Positions 1 through 8,007 of a DNA stretch of 64,000 nucleotides are shown here, piece by piece. The stretch comes from Accumulibacter sp. (GTDB lineage Bacteria > Pseudomonadota > Gammaproteobacteria > Burkholderiales > Rhodocyclaceae): positions 1-64,000 of the forward strand of contig NZ_JAMTDX010000093.1 in the NCBI RefSeq assembly GCF_023806625.1, written 5' to 3'. Within the stretch, counting starts at the first letter, position 1. Each line of letters starts with the position of its first letter. The translations under genes and the position numbers were made by a program. Under the pieces are notes generated by a model that searched no databases, was not told where the DNA came from, and saw only the letters and a list, made by a program, of their open reading frames with translations.

Positions 1-1400
1 ATGACCCAGTGGCGCAACAGACGTTCGGCCGCATTGTTGGTGAGCGGCAGGCTGGGGTCGAGTAGCGGCCGGATGATCGCTTCCCAATCGTTGAGCACCT
101 CGCGGCAGAATTCGCCGAGTTTGACGAAGGGACTGTTTTGGTGGCGTTCGCACACGGCCTTGAGTTGGGCCAGGGCGGGCGCCTGTCGCTCGGCCAAGTC
201 GTCGGAAGGACCATCGCGGGCGGCCTGGATCGCCTGCATCAGGCCACCCATCAGGTCGAGGAGTTGCTGCCCGACCTGACTGGTGTGCCGGCAAGTGGCC
301 TCGGCGAGTCCGCGGGCCTTGCGCAGGAGATGCGCCAGGCAGCGAATGCGGTTGAGGACCGAACGGTAAACTGCGTAACCATCGCTCATCAGGCAGCCAG
401 CAAAGCCGCCCTGAAGAGCATTGACGAAGATCTCGGCGCTGCGTGCGCCGATGAAATACACCACCGTCGTCACGGCGTTGAACACCCACAGCCACAGCAA
501 CAGGCCGCTTTCTCGCCACGGCGTCTCGTCCAGGTGGAGCAGGCCGGCGCGCTCGATCTCCTCCAGCAGCAGGTCTTCGACCGGCGCGACCTGGCCGGCG
601 CTTTGCCGTATGGTCTGGTCGACGAGTCCGGCGGACAGTTGCAGTCCGAGCACCTCGCAGAGGAGTTCTTGAACCTTCGCGCGCGAGAGCCGATAGCGCA
701 GGCAGAGCATGACGATCAGCCCGGCCAGGCGCGGCCCGAGCATCTGCTGGGCATCCACCCGTGCGCCTTGCCACTCGGGCAGGACCACCGCACGCGGCGG
801 CTGATGGCGGCTACAGTGGCCGCACCCGCACAGGGCTTCCCAGAACCGGTGCTGCGTCACCCACAGCCGCAGGCCTGGGGCATCCGGATCGGCCGGCAGC
901 ACTTCGATTTCGTCGTAGCCCCCGTAGGCTTGGCCCACCGGCTTGGCTGCGAAGGGCTCGTCACAGGTCGCGCATCGCTCCGGCCAATGATCGAGCACCG
1001 CGTTGACCGTCAGCTTCTGGGTTCGACCAAACCCGGGCGCGCCCGGCTGCCGACCCGGGCGACGCACCCCTGGGGCCGCAGCGCCAGAAGTCTCCTTGGC
1101 CACCGGGGCGCCGTGATCGCCCGCCTCAGCCGTCTCTTCGGCTTCGTCGACCGGCGGCTTCGGCGGCTCGTCAGGCGCCGTGTCCGTCGGCGGATCACGC
1201 TCTGAAGCCCCACGGGATTGGCGATAGACCGAATCGCTTCCGGGCGGACGCGAACTGTTGCGCGAGTCCTGGTTCAATCGGTCCCGCGCCTCCTTGAGAT
1301 CGGCCAGCAGGCGCTCCGCCAACCGCCGCACCGCTTCTTCCCCAAGCCGCGACAGGCTATCGCGGTCGAGTTGGCGAAGATCGTGGTCGGTCAGATGCAT
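1..1400 (-). CDS. IS66-family transposase, 3' truncated by window edge
   Basis: This is a DDE transposase for the insertion element. 466 complete codons are visible from ATG at 1398-1400 and the frame is open to the window edge. The N-terminal part (about residues 1-130) is charged and Pro/Ala-rich, with an early NSSRPPGSDS stretch typical of the family. A Cys-rich segment follows (about 150-205; CATCDEPF, then CGCGHC). The catalytic core has Asp291 in HLDETPW, Asp340 in MSDGYAVY and Glu459 in TNNAAERLLR, the last being the family hallmark. No frameshift or stop is seen, so it may be intact; only the last part is outside the window. Confidence 0.93.
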   Translation of the reverse strand, partial: MHLTDHDLRQLDRDSLSRLGEEAVRRLAERLLADLKEARDRLNQDSRNSSRPPGSDSVYRQSRGASERDPPTDTAPDEPPKPPVDEAEETAEAGDHGAPVAKETSGAAAPGVRRPGRQPGAPGFGRTQKLTVNAVLDHWPERCATCDEPFAAKPVGQAYGGYDEIEVLPADPDAPGLRLWVTQHRFWEALCGCGHCSRHQPPRAVVLPEWQGARVDAQQMLGPRLAGLIVMLCLRYRLSRAKVQELLCEVLGLQLSAGLVDQTIRQSAGQVAPVEDLLLEEIERAGLLHLDETPWRESGLLLWLWVFNAVTTVVYFIGARSAEIFVNALQGGFAGCLMSDGYAVYRSVLNRIRCLAHLLRKARGLAEATCRHTSQVGQQLLDLMGGLMQAIQAARDGPSDDLAERQAPALAQLKAVCERHQNSPFVKLGEFCREVLNDWEAIIRPLLDPSLPLTNNAAERLLRHWV

Positions 1401-1491
1401 GGCAAGACGGGCTGGGCTGCGGTCAACGGCGCTCAGTCTAATACAACTCACGCCCAGTCCCCACGAAACCGCATGTGGCTTCTCAGCTTAC
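1..1491 (-). mobile_element. IS66-family insertion sequence, partial
   Basis: The element runs off the left edge of the window. Its only visible reading frame is a single long transposase; the 91 bases between that start codon and the element tip hold no accessory gene. This fits the single-ORF subgroup (ISBst12-like) rather than the three-gene IS66 type. The visible tip, read leftwards from 1491, begins GTAAGCTGAGAAGCCAC, which fits the GTAA start known for IS66-family inverted repeats. The other end and any target duplication cannot be checked here. The exact boundary is inferred from that motif. Confidence 0.8.
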
Positions 1492-1502
1492 ATCGGTAAG
1501 CT
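1485..1502. repeat. Head-to-head GTAAGCT ends at the IS66 boundary
   Basis: AGCTTAC (1485-1491) and GTAAGCT (1496-1502) form 7-bp inverted arms around ATCG. The left arm is the tip of the IS66 element. The right arm reads outward into GTAAGCTTATGAG, so it resembles the tip of a second element facing the other way. It could be a remnant of another IS end, part of a preferred palindromic target, or chance. The 8-bp target duplication usual for this family would be 1492-1499 if the boundary is right. Confidence 0.5.
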
Positions 1503-2141
1503 TATGAGAAAAAACGATGGTACGGATTGTCGGATCGCCCACGACGGCATGCGCAGCGGCGCACAGCGGTCACGAACTCCGTCGTTCGTCCGCAGGCACG
1601 GCCGCGGGGGCTGGTGGCCAATTGGCGGGGAGAGGGAGTGAACGGTTACGAACAGACGGCTTGCCGATTCACGCACGTCCTCCGGGAACTCGCGGCCTGG
1701 ACGCAGGCGGATGCGGCGCCGCCCGGCATGGTCGAGGAACAGTTCGCTGAACGCCCCCGAGAAGCCGGCTTCGAGGGCGCGCCGGCCCCCAGGCCGACTG
1801 CCGATCTGGGCGAGGAGGAACTCGACGTGCTTGCAGGTGCCGAGGTCGTTGGTCGCGAAGTCGGGGCACGAGCAGTGGTTCTCGCCGGCGTTGGCGCCGC
1901 GGATCAGCACGCGATAGCGACTCCGGCTCTCCGGATTGTAGACGGCGAACTCGGAGAAGACCGGGTCTTCGCCGAGGTTCTCGACGACGAAGCGCTGTTC
2001 GCGCCCGAACTGTTTGCGCAACGCGCGCTGCCATTCGTCGACGGCCAGTTCGGCGGGCTTGCGCAGCCGCGACAGGCGCGTTTCGCTGCTCTTGCGTGGC
2101 GCCGCCGGGCGGCGGCCGCTCTTTCCGGTCGTTCCGTTCAT
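1488..2141 (-). pseudogene. Truncated SWIM zinc-finger helicase (SNF2-type) N-terminus
   Basis: The frame starts at ATG 2139-2141. Its first 164 or so residues look like the N-terminal region of bacterial SNF2-family helicases that carry a SWIM zinc finger. The finger is CSCPDFATNDLGTCKHVEF (about residues 90-108), with the C-x-C and C-x-H ligand pairs present. After about residue 164 (near base 1650) the resemblance to the family ends; the frame continues in unrelated sequence and stops inside the IS66 tip. The helicase motor, normally many hundred residues, is missing. I read this as a gene broken by mobile-element activity. Expression of the finger fragment alone is possible but unsupported. 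Confidence 0.7.
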
Positions 2142-2242
2142 CGCTCTTCTGGCTTGGGGTGTGCGTCGGTGGGGGGGCGTGGAGCGAATGCTATCCGATC
2201 GCCACGCGGGGCGGGTGGACTCGCGAACCGGCGGGCGACCTT

Positions 2243-4564
2243 TCAGCGTCTGGCGCGGGCGAAGGCGCTGGCCATCGCTCCGGGCGGTTCGGCCGGGCGT
2301 GCCGACCGCTGCCGCGTCCTGCTCGGGGCGCCGTCTGGCGTTGCTTTGGTCGGCGCCGGCAGTTCGTCGGCGAGGCGCATGGTCAGCGCGATCCGCTTCC
2401 TGGCCTGGTCGACCTCGACGACCTTGACCTTGACCAGATCGCCGGCCTTGACGACCGATCGCGGATCCCTGACGAAGCGATCGGCGAGGGCCGAGATGTG
2501 CACCAGCCCGTCGTGGTGCACACCGATATCGACGAAGGCTCCGAAGTTGGCGACGTTGGTCACCACGCCTTCGAGGATCATCCCGGGCTGCAGGTCGCGG
2601 ATGTCCTCGATGCCTTCCCTGAACGCCGCAGTCCGGAATTCGGGCCGCGGGTCGCGCCCGGGTTTCTCGAGTTCGCCGAGGATATCCACGACCGTCGGCA
2701 GGCCGAAGCGCTCGTCGACGTACTTTGCCGGGGCGAGCGAGCGCAGCTTCCGTGAGTCGCCGATCAGCTCGTTGATGCTTTTGCCGGCGTCGGCGAGGAT
2801 GCGCTCGACGAGCGGGTAGGCTTCGGGGTGCACGGCCGACCGGTCGAGCGGATCGTCGCCGCCGTTGATGCGCAGGAAGCCGGCGGCGAGCTCGAAGGTC
2901 TTGTCACCGAGTCGCGGCACGGCGCGCAGCGCTTGCCGGTTGCGGAAGGCGCCGTGCTCGTCGCGATGCGCGACGATGCTCGTGGCGAGCGACGGGCTCA
3001 GCCCTGAGACTCGGGTCAGCAGCGGAACCGAAGCGGTATTGACGTCGACGCCAACGGCATTGACGCAGTCCTCGACGACCGCGTCGAGCGTCCTGGCCAG
3101 TTTCGTCTGACCGACGTCGTGCTGGTACTGGCCGACACCGATCGACTTCGGGTCGATCTTGACGAGTTCGGCCAGCGGGTCCTGCAGCCGCCGGGCGATC
3201 GACACGGCGCCGCGCAGGCTGACGTCGAGGTTCGGGAACTCGCGGGCGGCGTACTCGGATGCCGAGTAGACCGACGCGCCGGCCTCGGAGACGACGACGC
3301 TGCGCAGGCGAAGATCGGCGTGCTCGCGGATCAGCTCGCCGACCAGGCGATCGGTTTCGCGCGAGGCCGTGCCGTTGCCGATGCTGATCAATTCGACGCC
3401 GTGTCGGCGGGCGAGTTCGGCGAGCGTACGCAGGGCGCCGACGCGGTCGCGGCGGGGCTCGTGCGGATAGACCGTCGCGCATTCGAGAAGCTTGCCGGTG
3501 GCGTCGACGACGGCGACCTTGACGCCGGTGCGCAGGCCGGGGTCCAGCCCCATCGTCGGGCGCGGGCCGGCCGGGGCGGCGAGCAGCAGGTCGTGCAGGT
3601 TGGCGCCGAAGACACGGATCGCTTCGGCTTCGGCGCGCTCGCGGAGCGCGTTCAGCAGTTCGTGTTCGAGGTGGTCCGAGAGCTTGATCCGCCACGCCCA
3701 GCGCACCGTTTCGGCGAGCCAGCGGTCGGCCGGGCGGGCCTGGTCGCGGATGGCGAAACGCGCGGCGATCCGCGCCTCGCAGGGGTGTGGAACTGGCGGC
3801 GATCCGTCGGCCTCGCTGTCGAGGACCAGCGCGAGCTCGAGGACTCCCTCGTTGCGCCCGCGGAAGAGGGCCAGCGCACGGTGCGAGGGAATCGCCATGA
3901 TCGCTTCGCGGTAGGCAAAGTAGTCCCGGAAGGTTGAGCCTTCGCTCTCTTTCCCGGCGACGACCGACGATTGCAGAATGCCGTGTTGCTCGAGGTGGGC
4001 GCGCAGTTCGCCGAGCAGCCCGGCGTCTTCGGCGAACTGCTCGATGAGGATCTGCCGTGCTCCTGCGAGGCAGCTGCGCAGGTCGGGGAAGCCGGCGTCG
4101 GCGTTGATATACGCTTCTGCCGTGCTTTCCGGAGAAAGTGTCGGGTCGGCGAGCAGTGCGGCGGCGAGCGGCGCGAGCCCGGCTTCGCGGGCGATCTCCG
4201 CCTTGCTGCGTCGCTTCGGCTTGTACGGCAGGTAGAGGTCTTCGAGACGCTGCCTGGTTTCGGCTGCTTCGATTGCGGCGGCCAGTTCGGGCGTCAGCTT
4301 GCCCTGCTCGCCAATCGTCGCCAGGATGCTCGCCCGGCGCGCTTCGAGTTCGCGCAGGTAGGCGAGTCTCTCGTCGACGAGACGCAACTGGGTGTCGTCG
4401 AGTCCGCCGGTGACTTCCTTCCGGTAGCGGGCGACGAACGGGACGGTGGCGCCGTGGTCGAGCAGGGTGGCGGTGGCGACCACCTGCCGCGGCTGGCAAC
4501 CGACTTCGTCGGCAATCCTGCGGGCGATTCTCTCGGCGACCGGTGTCGGGTTCTGCTGAAGCAT
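2243..4564 (-). CDS. tex: Tex, RNA-binding transcription accessory protein
   Basis: Tex is a conserved cytoplasmic nucleic-acid-binding protein linked to transcription and RNA turnover. The 773-residue product has the full family layout. A helical N-terminal region carries [21 protein letters not shown] YqgF-like RNase-H fold lies at about 330-480 ([16 protein letters not shown]). Helix-hairpin-helix segments lie at about 505-565. A C-terminal S1 domain lies at about 655-730 ([21 protein letters not shown]), followed by a basic Pro/Arg tail. ATG at 4564 is chosen because family homology begins there; an in-frame ATG 22 codons upstream adds residues unlike the family. It is divergent from the FecR operon and has its own likely promoter. 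Confidence 0.96.
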   Translation of the reverse strand: MLQQNPTPVAERIARRIADEVGCQPRQVVATATLLDHGATVPFVARYRKEVTGGLDDTQLRLVDERLAYLRELEARRASILATIGEQGKLTPELAAAIEAAETRQRLEDLYLPYKPKRRSKAEIAREAGLAPLAAALLADPTLSPESTAEAYINADAGFPDLRSCLAGARQILIEQFAEDAGLLGELRAHLEQHGILQSSVVAGKESEGSTFRDYFAYREAIMAIPSHRALALFRGRNEGVLELALVLDSEADGSPPVPHPCEARIAARFAIRDQARPADRWLAETVRWAWRIKLSDHLEHELLNALRERAEAEAIRVFGANLHDLLLAAPAGPRPTMGLDPGLRTGVKVAVVDATGKLLECATVYPHEPRRDRVGALRTLAELARRHGVELISIGNGTASRETDRLVGELIREHADLRLRSVVVSEAGASVYSASEYAAREFPNLDVSLRGAVSIARRLQDPLAELVKIDPKSIGVGQYQHDVGQTKLARTLDAVVEDCVNAVGVDVNTASVPLLTRVSGLSPSLATSIVAHRDEHGAFRNRQALRAVPRLGDKTFELAAGFLRINGGDDPLDRSAVHPEAYPLVERILADAGKSINELIGDSRKLRSLAPAKYVDERFGLPTVVDILGELEKPGRDPRPEFRTAAFREGIEDIRDLQPGMILEGVVTNVANFGAFVDIGVHHDGLVHISALADRFVRDPRSVVKAGDLVKVKVVEVDQARKRIALTMRLADELPAPTKATPDGAPSRTRQRSARPAEPPGAMASAFARARR

Positions 4565-4601
4565 GGCTGGAGCTTCCCTGATCTCAAGATTCGAGGCGCG
4601 C

Positions 4602-4630
4602 ACTATGAACAACCGATCGGCAAAATTCAA
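4602..4630 (-). promoter_or_regulatory. Likely sigma-70 promoter of tex
   Basis: Reading leftwards, TTGAAT (4625-4630) and CATAGT (4602-4607) are separated by exactly 17 bases. Four of six positions match the consensus in each box. The predicted start lies about 30 bases before the tex ATG. The more distal in-frame ATG of tex would lie inside this promoter, which supports the start at 4564. Confidence 0.45.
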
Positions 4631-4810
4631 GGAAGGCCACTGGCGTGGGAGCAGGGTTTCTCTGGCGATGAATTGCCGTCGAACGGGGAATGCGGTTAAA
4701 TGCGAGCGTTCTCGGCGGTCCCGGGGAAGTCTGGCGCCGGCAGGGAGGCCGGTAGAAGCCAGGGGGTGCTGATGAGCGGCATGCCGGAGGGGCGATAGTC
4801 GAGGTTGTCC

Positions 4811-5263
4811 ATGCGCAGACCCCTGGTTGCCCTGTCAATGCTGGTCCTTTGCGGAGTCGGGTTCGCCGGCGAAGTGACGCCGGTCGCTGGCCTCGTCAAG
4901 CGCAGCGCCGGCGAGGTGACCGTCGAACGCTCGGGACAGCTGTGGGCCGCACTGGTCGGCACCGCGGTCCATGTCGGCGACCGGGTGCGGACGGGGGACG
5001 ACGGCTCGGTCGGCATCACTCTCGCCGACGACACGCTGCTCACCGCCGGTCCGCGCAGCACGCTGCTGATCAGCGATTTCCGCTTCAATCCGACGACTCA
5101 CGAAGGCAGTCTGATGGCGACCCTGCTCAAGGGGACACTCAGCGTGGTCACCGGTCTGATCGCCCGTCAGGCTCCGGACAACGTTCGCTTCAGGACGCCG
5201 ACCGTCGTGCTCGGCGTTCGCGGAACCGAATTCATCGTCGAGGCACGGGGAGGCGGTGAATGA
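4811..5263 (+). CDS. FecR-domain secreted protein
   Basis: This 150-residue protein has an N-terminal signal peptide (hydrophobic residues about 5-17, ending GFAG). A FecR domain fills the rest: [22 protein letters not shown] in the middle and the closing motif [16 protein letters not shown]. FecR domains of this isolated type are periplasmic and unlike full FecR sigma regulators. ATG 4811 has GAGG six bases upstream; a TTG two codons earlier is less likely. Its stop overlaps the start of the OmpA-type gene (ATGA), so the two are translationally coupled. Its partners suggest an envelope-sensing module with the downstream cyclase; that role is inferred. Confidence 0.85.
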   Translation: MRRPLVALSMLVLCGVGFAGEVTPVAGLVKRSAGEVTVERSGQLWAALVGTAVHVGDRVRTGDDGSVGITLADDTLLTAGPRSTLLISDFRFNPTTHEGSLMATLLKGTLSVVTGLIARQAPDNVRFRTPTVVLGVRGTEFIVEARGGGE

Positions 5264-5850
5264 GTCGTTCGGCGATCGTCCTGTGCCTCGTCGGGTCGTG
5301 TCTCGGCGCCTGCGCCCGGCTGACCGACCATGTCGTCCTGCTGCCTGGCCAGAGTGGTCGCGTGGGTTCACTGGCGGTGGCCACCGGCTCCGCGGAGATC
5401 GTGCTCTCCGAAGCCTACAGCGGGGTCGACGTCGCCGGAGGGCAGCTGAAACCGGTGACGACGAGCGCGCAGATGGTCCGTGAAGCCTATGGCCGACTGC
5501 TCGACATGCAACCGGCACGGCCCAGGGTTCTCGTCCTCCATTTCGAGTTTGGAACGAACGCCCTGACCGCCGAATCCCGCGCGCTGCTGCCGCGAGTGCG
5601 CAGCGAATTGCTGGCGCTGCCGGCCGGGGAAGCAGTGGTCATCGGTCACACCGACCGCGTCGGTAGCGCCGATTTCAACGATCGCCTGTCGCTGCAGCGG
5701 GCCGCCGTGGTCCGCGACCTGCTCGTCGCCGCCGGAGTCGCGCGCGAGGCGATCAGCGTCGTCGGGCGCGGGGAGCGCCAGCCGGTGGTGATCACTGCCG
5801 ACGAAGTCGCCGAGCCGCGCAATCGTCGTGTCGAGATCAAGCTCCGCTGA
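5260..5850 (+). CDS. OmpA-family peptidoglycan-binding lipoprotein
   Basis: This 196-residue protein begins with a lipoprotein signal ending in lipobox LGAC (Cys17), so it is probably anchored in a membrane. The C-terminal half (about 90-195) is an OmpA-type peptidoglycan-binding domain, with FEFGTNALTAES, IGHTDRVGSADFNDRLSLQRA and the closing EPRNRRVEIK. Its start overlaps the stop of the FecR-domain gene, and its end overlaps the cyclase gene by 23 bases. It likely ties the module to the cell wall. No function beyond peptidoglycan binding can be read from the sequence. Confidence 0.9.
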   Translation: MSRSAIVLCLVGSCLGACARLTDHVVLLPGQSGRVGSLAVATGSAEIVLSEAYSGVDVAGGQLKPVTTSAQMVREAYGRLLDMQPARPRVLVLHFEFGTNALTAESRALLPRVRSELLALPAGEAVVIGHTDRVGSADFNDRLSLQRAAVVRDLLVAAGVAREAISVVGRGERQPVVITADEVAEPRNRRVEIKLR

Positions 5851-7870
5851 GCGGCGAGCCGGCCGCGGCTATCGGGCGATCGCCCTCGATCCACGACTGG
5901 CCATCGGCATCGCGCTGCTCGGCGTGTTCATCGCGCATGCCCTGCGCCATCTGGAGATCGATCCGCTGAATCGGCTCGACGCGTTCTTCCACGATGCGCG
6001 GGTGCGCGTCTTCGCGCGCGAGCCGGTCGATGAGCGCATCGTGATCGTCGACATCGACGAACGCTCGCTCGCCGAGCTCGGTCGCTGGCCCTGGAGCAGG
6101 GCGCGGCTGGCCGATCTGGTCGAGCGCATCTTCTCCGAGCAGGGCGCGCTGTTGCTCGGCATCGACATGATTCTCGCCGAAGCCGACGAGAGCTCCGGGC
6201 TCGCTTCGCTCGCGGCGCTGGCTCGCGGTCCGCTGCACGCGAACGCGGATTTCCGGAAGGCGCTCGAAGAACTGCGCCCGGCGCTCGACTACGACGGTCG
6301 TCTGGCGGCCGTGCTGCGCCGTCATCCGGTGGTTCTCGGATTCCATCTGTCATCCGGTGAGGCCGCCGTGCGCGTCGGCGAACTGCCGGCGCCGTTGGTC
6401 ACCGGGGCGGACGTCGCCGATCCGGCCGCGCGGTTGACCCAGTGGACGGGCTACGGCAGCAGTCTGCCGATCCTGCAGCGGGCGGCGACGGCTTCCGGGT
6501 TCCTCAGCGCGCCGGTCGATCCCGACGGCGTCACCCGCCGCGCGTTGCTCGTGGCGGCAATCGACGGCCGAGTATACGGGGCCCTCTCGCTGGTCGTCGC
6601 GCAGTTGCTGATCGGCAGCTCCGCAGTCGATCTGCGCTGCGCTGGCGGATCGGCGTCAGGCGCAGCGCTGGCGGAGATCCGCCTGATCTCGCCACGGGGC
6701 TCGCTGCGCATCCCGACCGACGGGGAGGGCGCCGCGTTGTTGCCGTTTCGCGGCGGCCGAGGAAGCTTCCCGTATCATTCGGCGGCCGACGTGCTTACCG
6801 GACGTCTCGCGGCAGGCAGCCTGCAGGGGCGGGTCGTGCTGCTCGGAACGACGGCACCGGGTCTGCTCGATCAGCGGGTCACTCCCGTCGGGGAGGCGTT
6901 TCCGGGAGTCGAGGCGCACGCGAATCTGCTTTCCGGGCTGCTCGACGAGCGTCTCGTGCACCGCCCCTCGTACACTCCGGTGATCGAGGCCGGCTGTCTG
7001 CTGCTCGTCGGAATCGGCCTGCTCGGGGGTCTGCCGCGGCTTTCTCCACCGTGGTCGGTCGCCGTGACGCTGCTGCTGATGCTGCTGTTCACGGTTGCCA
7101 GCCTGCTCGCCTGGGCCTACGCACGCCTGGCGCTGCCGATGGCCGCGGTGCTCGTGCTCGCCGGGATGCTGCTCGTCGTGCATCTCTTCTTCGGGTCGTT
7201 CATGGAACTGCGCGCCAGGAGACATCTGGCCGCGCTTTTCGGGCAGTACGTACCACCCGAGCTCGTCGACGAGATGAGCCGCGATCCGGCGAACTACAGC
7301 ATGGACGGGCGAAACGCCGAACTGACGGTCCTTTTCGCCGACCTGCGGGGCTTCACGACGCTGGCCGAGTCGATGCCCGCGGACGAACTGGCGAGGATGA
7401 TGAACGACTATTTTTCGGTGATGACCGAGGTCATCCGCAGGCACCGTGGTACGCTCGACAAATATATCGGCGACGAGATCGTCGCCTTCTGGGGAGCGCC
7501 GGTGGCCGACGAGCAGCATGCCCGTCACGCGGTCGATGCGGGTCGTGAGATGCTCGCCGCTCTGGCCGGCGTCAATCGGCGATTTGCGGCGCGTGGCTGG
7601 CCAGCCCTGCAGATCGGCATCGGCATCAACACCGGGACGATGGTCGTCGGTGACCTCGGCTCACGCCACCGGCGCTCATACACGGTGCTCGGCGATGCCG
7701 TCAACCTGGCTTCACGGTTCCAGGGATTGTCCAAGGAGTACGGGGTGGCGATGATCATCGGCGAGGCGACGCGCGACGCGCTCGGCGGGTATCCCTGCCG
7801 GCCGCTCGACTGCGTCGCGGTGCGCGGCCGTGCCGTGCCGGTGGCGATCTATGAACCGCTCGGTTCGTAG
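5828..7870 (+). CDS. CHASE2-domain class III adenylate/guanylate cyclase
   Basis: This is a 680-residue membrane nucleotide cyclase. An N-terminal membrane segment (about 22-42) leads into an extracytoplasmic CHASE2 sensor (to about 370; RIVIVDIDERSLAELGRWPW). Three closely spaced membrane helices follow (about 375-460). A cytoplasmic class III catalytic domain occupies about 490-675. Metal aspartates are in LFADLRGFT and YIGDEIVAFWGAP. The lysine in LDKYIGDE favours ATP as substrate. The transition-state Asn/Arg pair is in VNLASRFQG. GTG 5828 lies inside the upstream OmpA-type gene, implying coupling. Cyclic AMP is the likely product, but this is inferred from one residue class. Confidence 0.92.
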   Translation: MSRSSSAERRAGRGYRAIALDPRLAIGIALLGVFIAHALRHLEIDPLNRLDAFFHDARVRVFAREPVDERIVIVDIDERSLAELGRWPWSRARLADLVERIFSEQGALLLGIDMILAEADESSGLASLAALARGPLHANADFRKALEELRPALDYDGRLAAVLRRHPVVLGFHLSSGEAAVRVGELPAPLVTGADVADPAARLTQWTGYGSSLPILQRAATASGFLSAPVDPDGVTRRALLVAAIDGRVYGALSLVVAQLLIGSSAVDLRCAGGSASGAALAEIRLISPRGSLRIPTDGEGAALLPFRGGRGSFPYHSAADVLTGRLAAGSLQGRVVLLGTTAPGLLDQRVTPVGEAFPGVEAHANLLSGLLDERLVHRPSYTPVIEAGCLLLVGIGLLGGLPRLSPPWSVAVTLLLMLLFTVASLLAWAYARLALPMAAVLVLAGMLLVVHLFFGSFMELRARRHLAALFGQYVPPELVDEMSRDPANYSMDGRNAELTVLFADLRGFTTLAESMPADELARMMNDYFSVMTEVIRRHRGTLDKYIGDEIVAFWGAPVADEQHARHAVDAGREMLAALAGVNRRFAARGWPALQIGIGINTGTMVVGDLGSRHRRSYTVLGDAVNLASRFQGLSKEYGVAMIIGEATRDALGGYPCRPLDCVAVRGRAVPVAIYEPLGS

Positions 7871-7938
7871 CGCCCGGTCCGCTGCGAGGAAGATGCTGGC
7901 CAGTGTCGCCGCCGGCATCGGTCGACAGTTCGTGGCGC

Positions 7939-7966
7939 TAAAGGCGCTGGCGAACGCTGCCGTACA
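7939..7966 (+). promoter_or_regulatory. Possible sigma-28 (FliA) promoter of the chemoreceptor gene
   Basis: TAAA (7939-7942) is followed after 16 bases by GCCGTACA (7959-7966). The flagellar consensus is TAAA, 15 bases, GCCGATAA. The -35 is exact, the -10 matches five of eight, and the spacing is one base long. Chemoreceptors are common FliA targets, and the predicted start would be about 35 bases before the gene. The match is imperfect. Confidence 0.35.
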
Positions 7967-8007
7967 TGTGCGAGGGAGAAAGGGATGAGCAAGAGGAGGA
8001 GTGAAGG

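Noticed and set aside
138-1205. Long rightward open frame of 355 codons
   Set aside because: It is antisense to the IS66 transposase, whose catalytic motifs are clear; high GC content keeps the opposite frame open.
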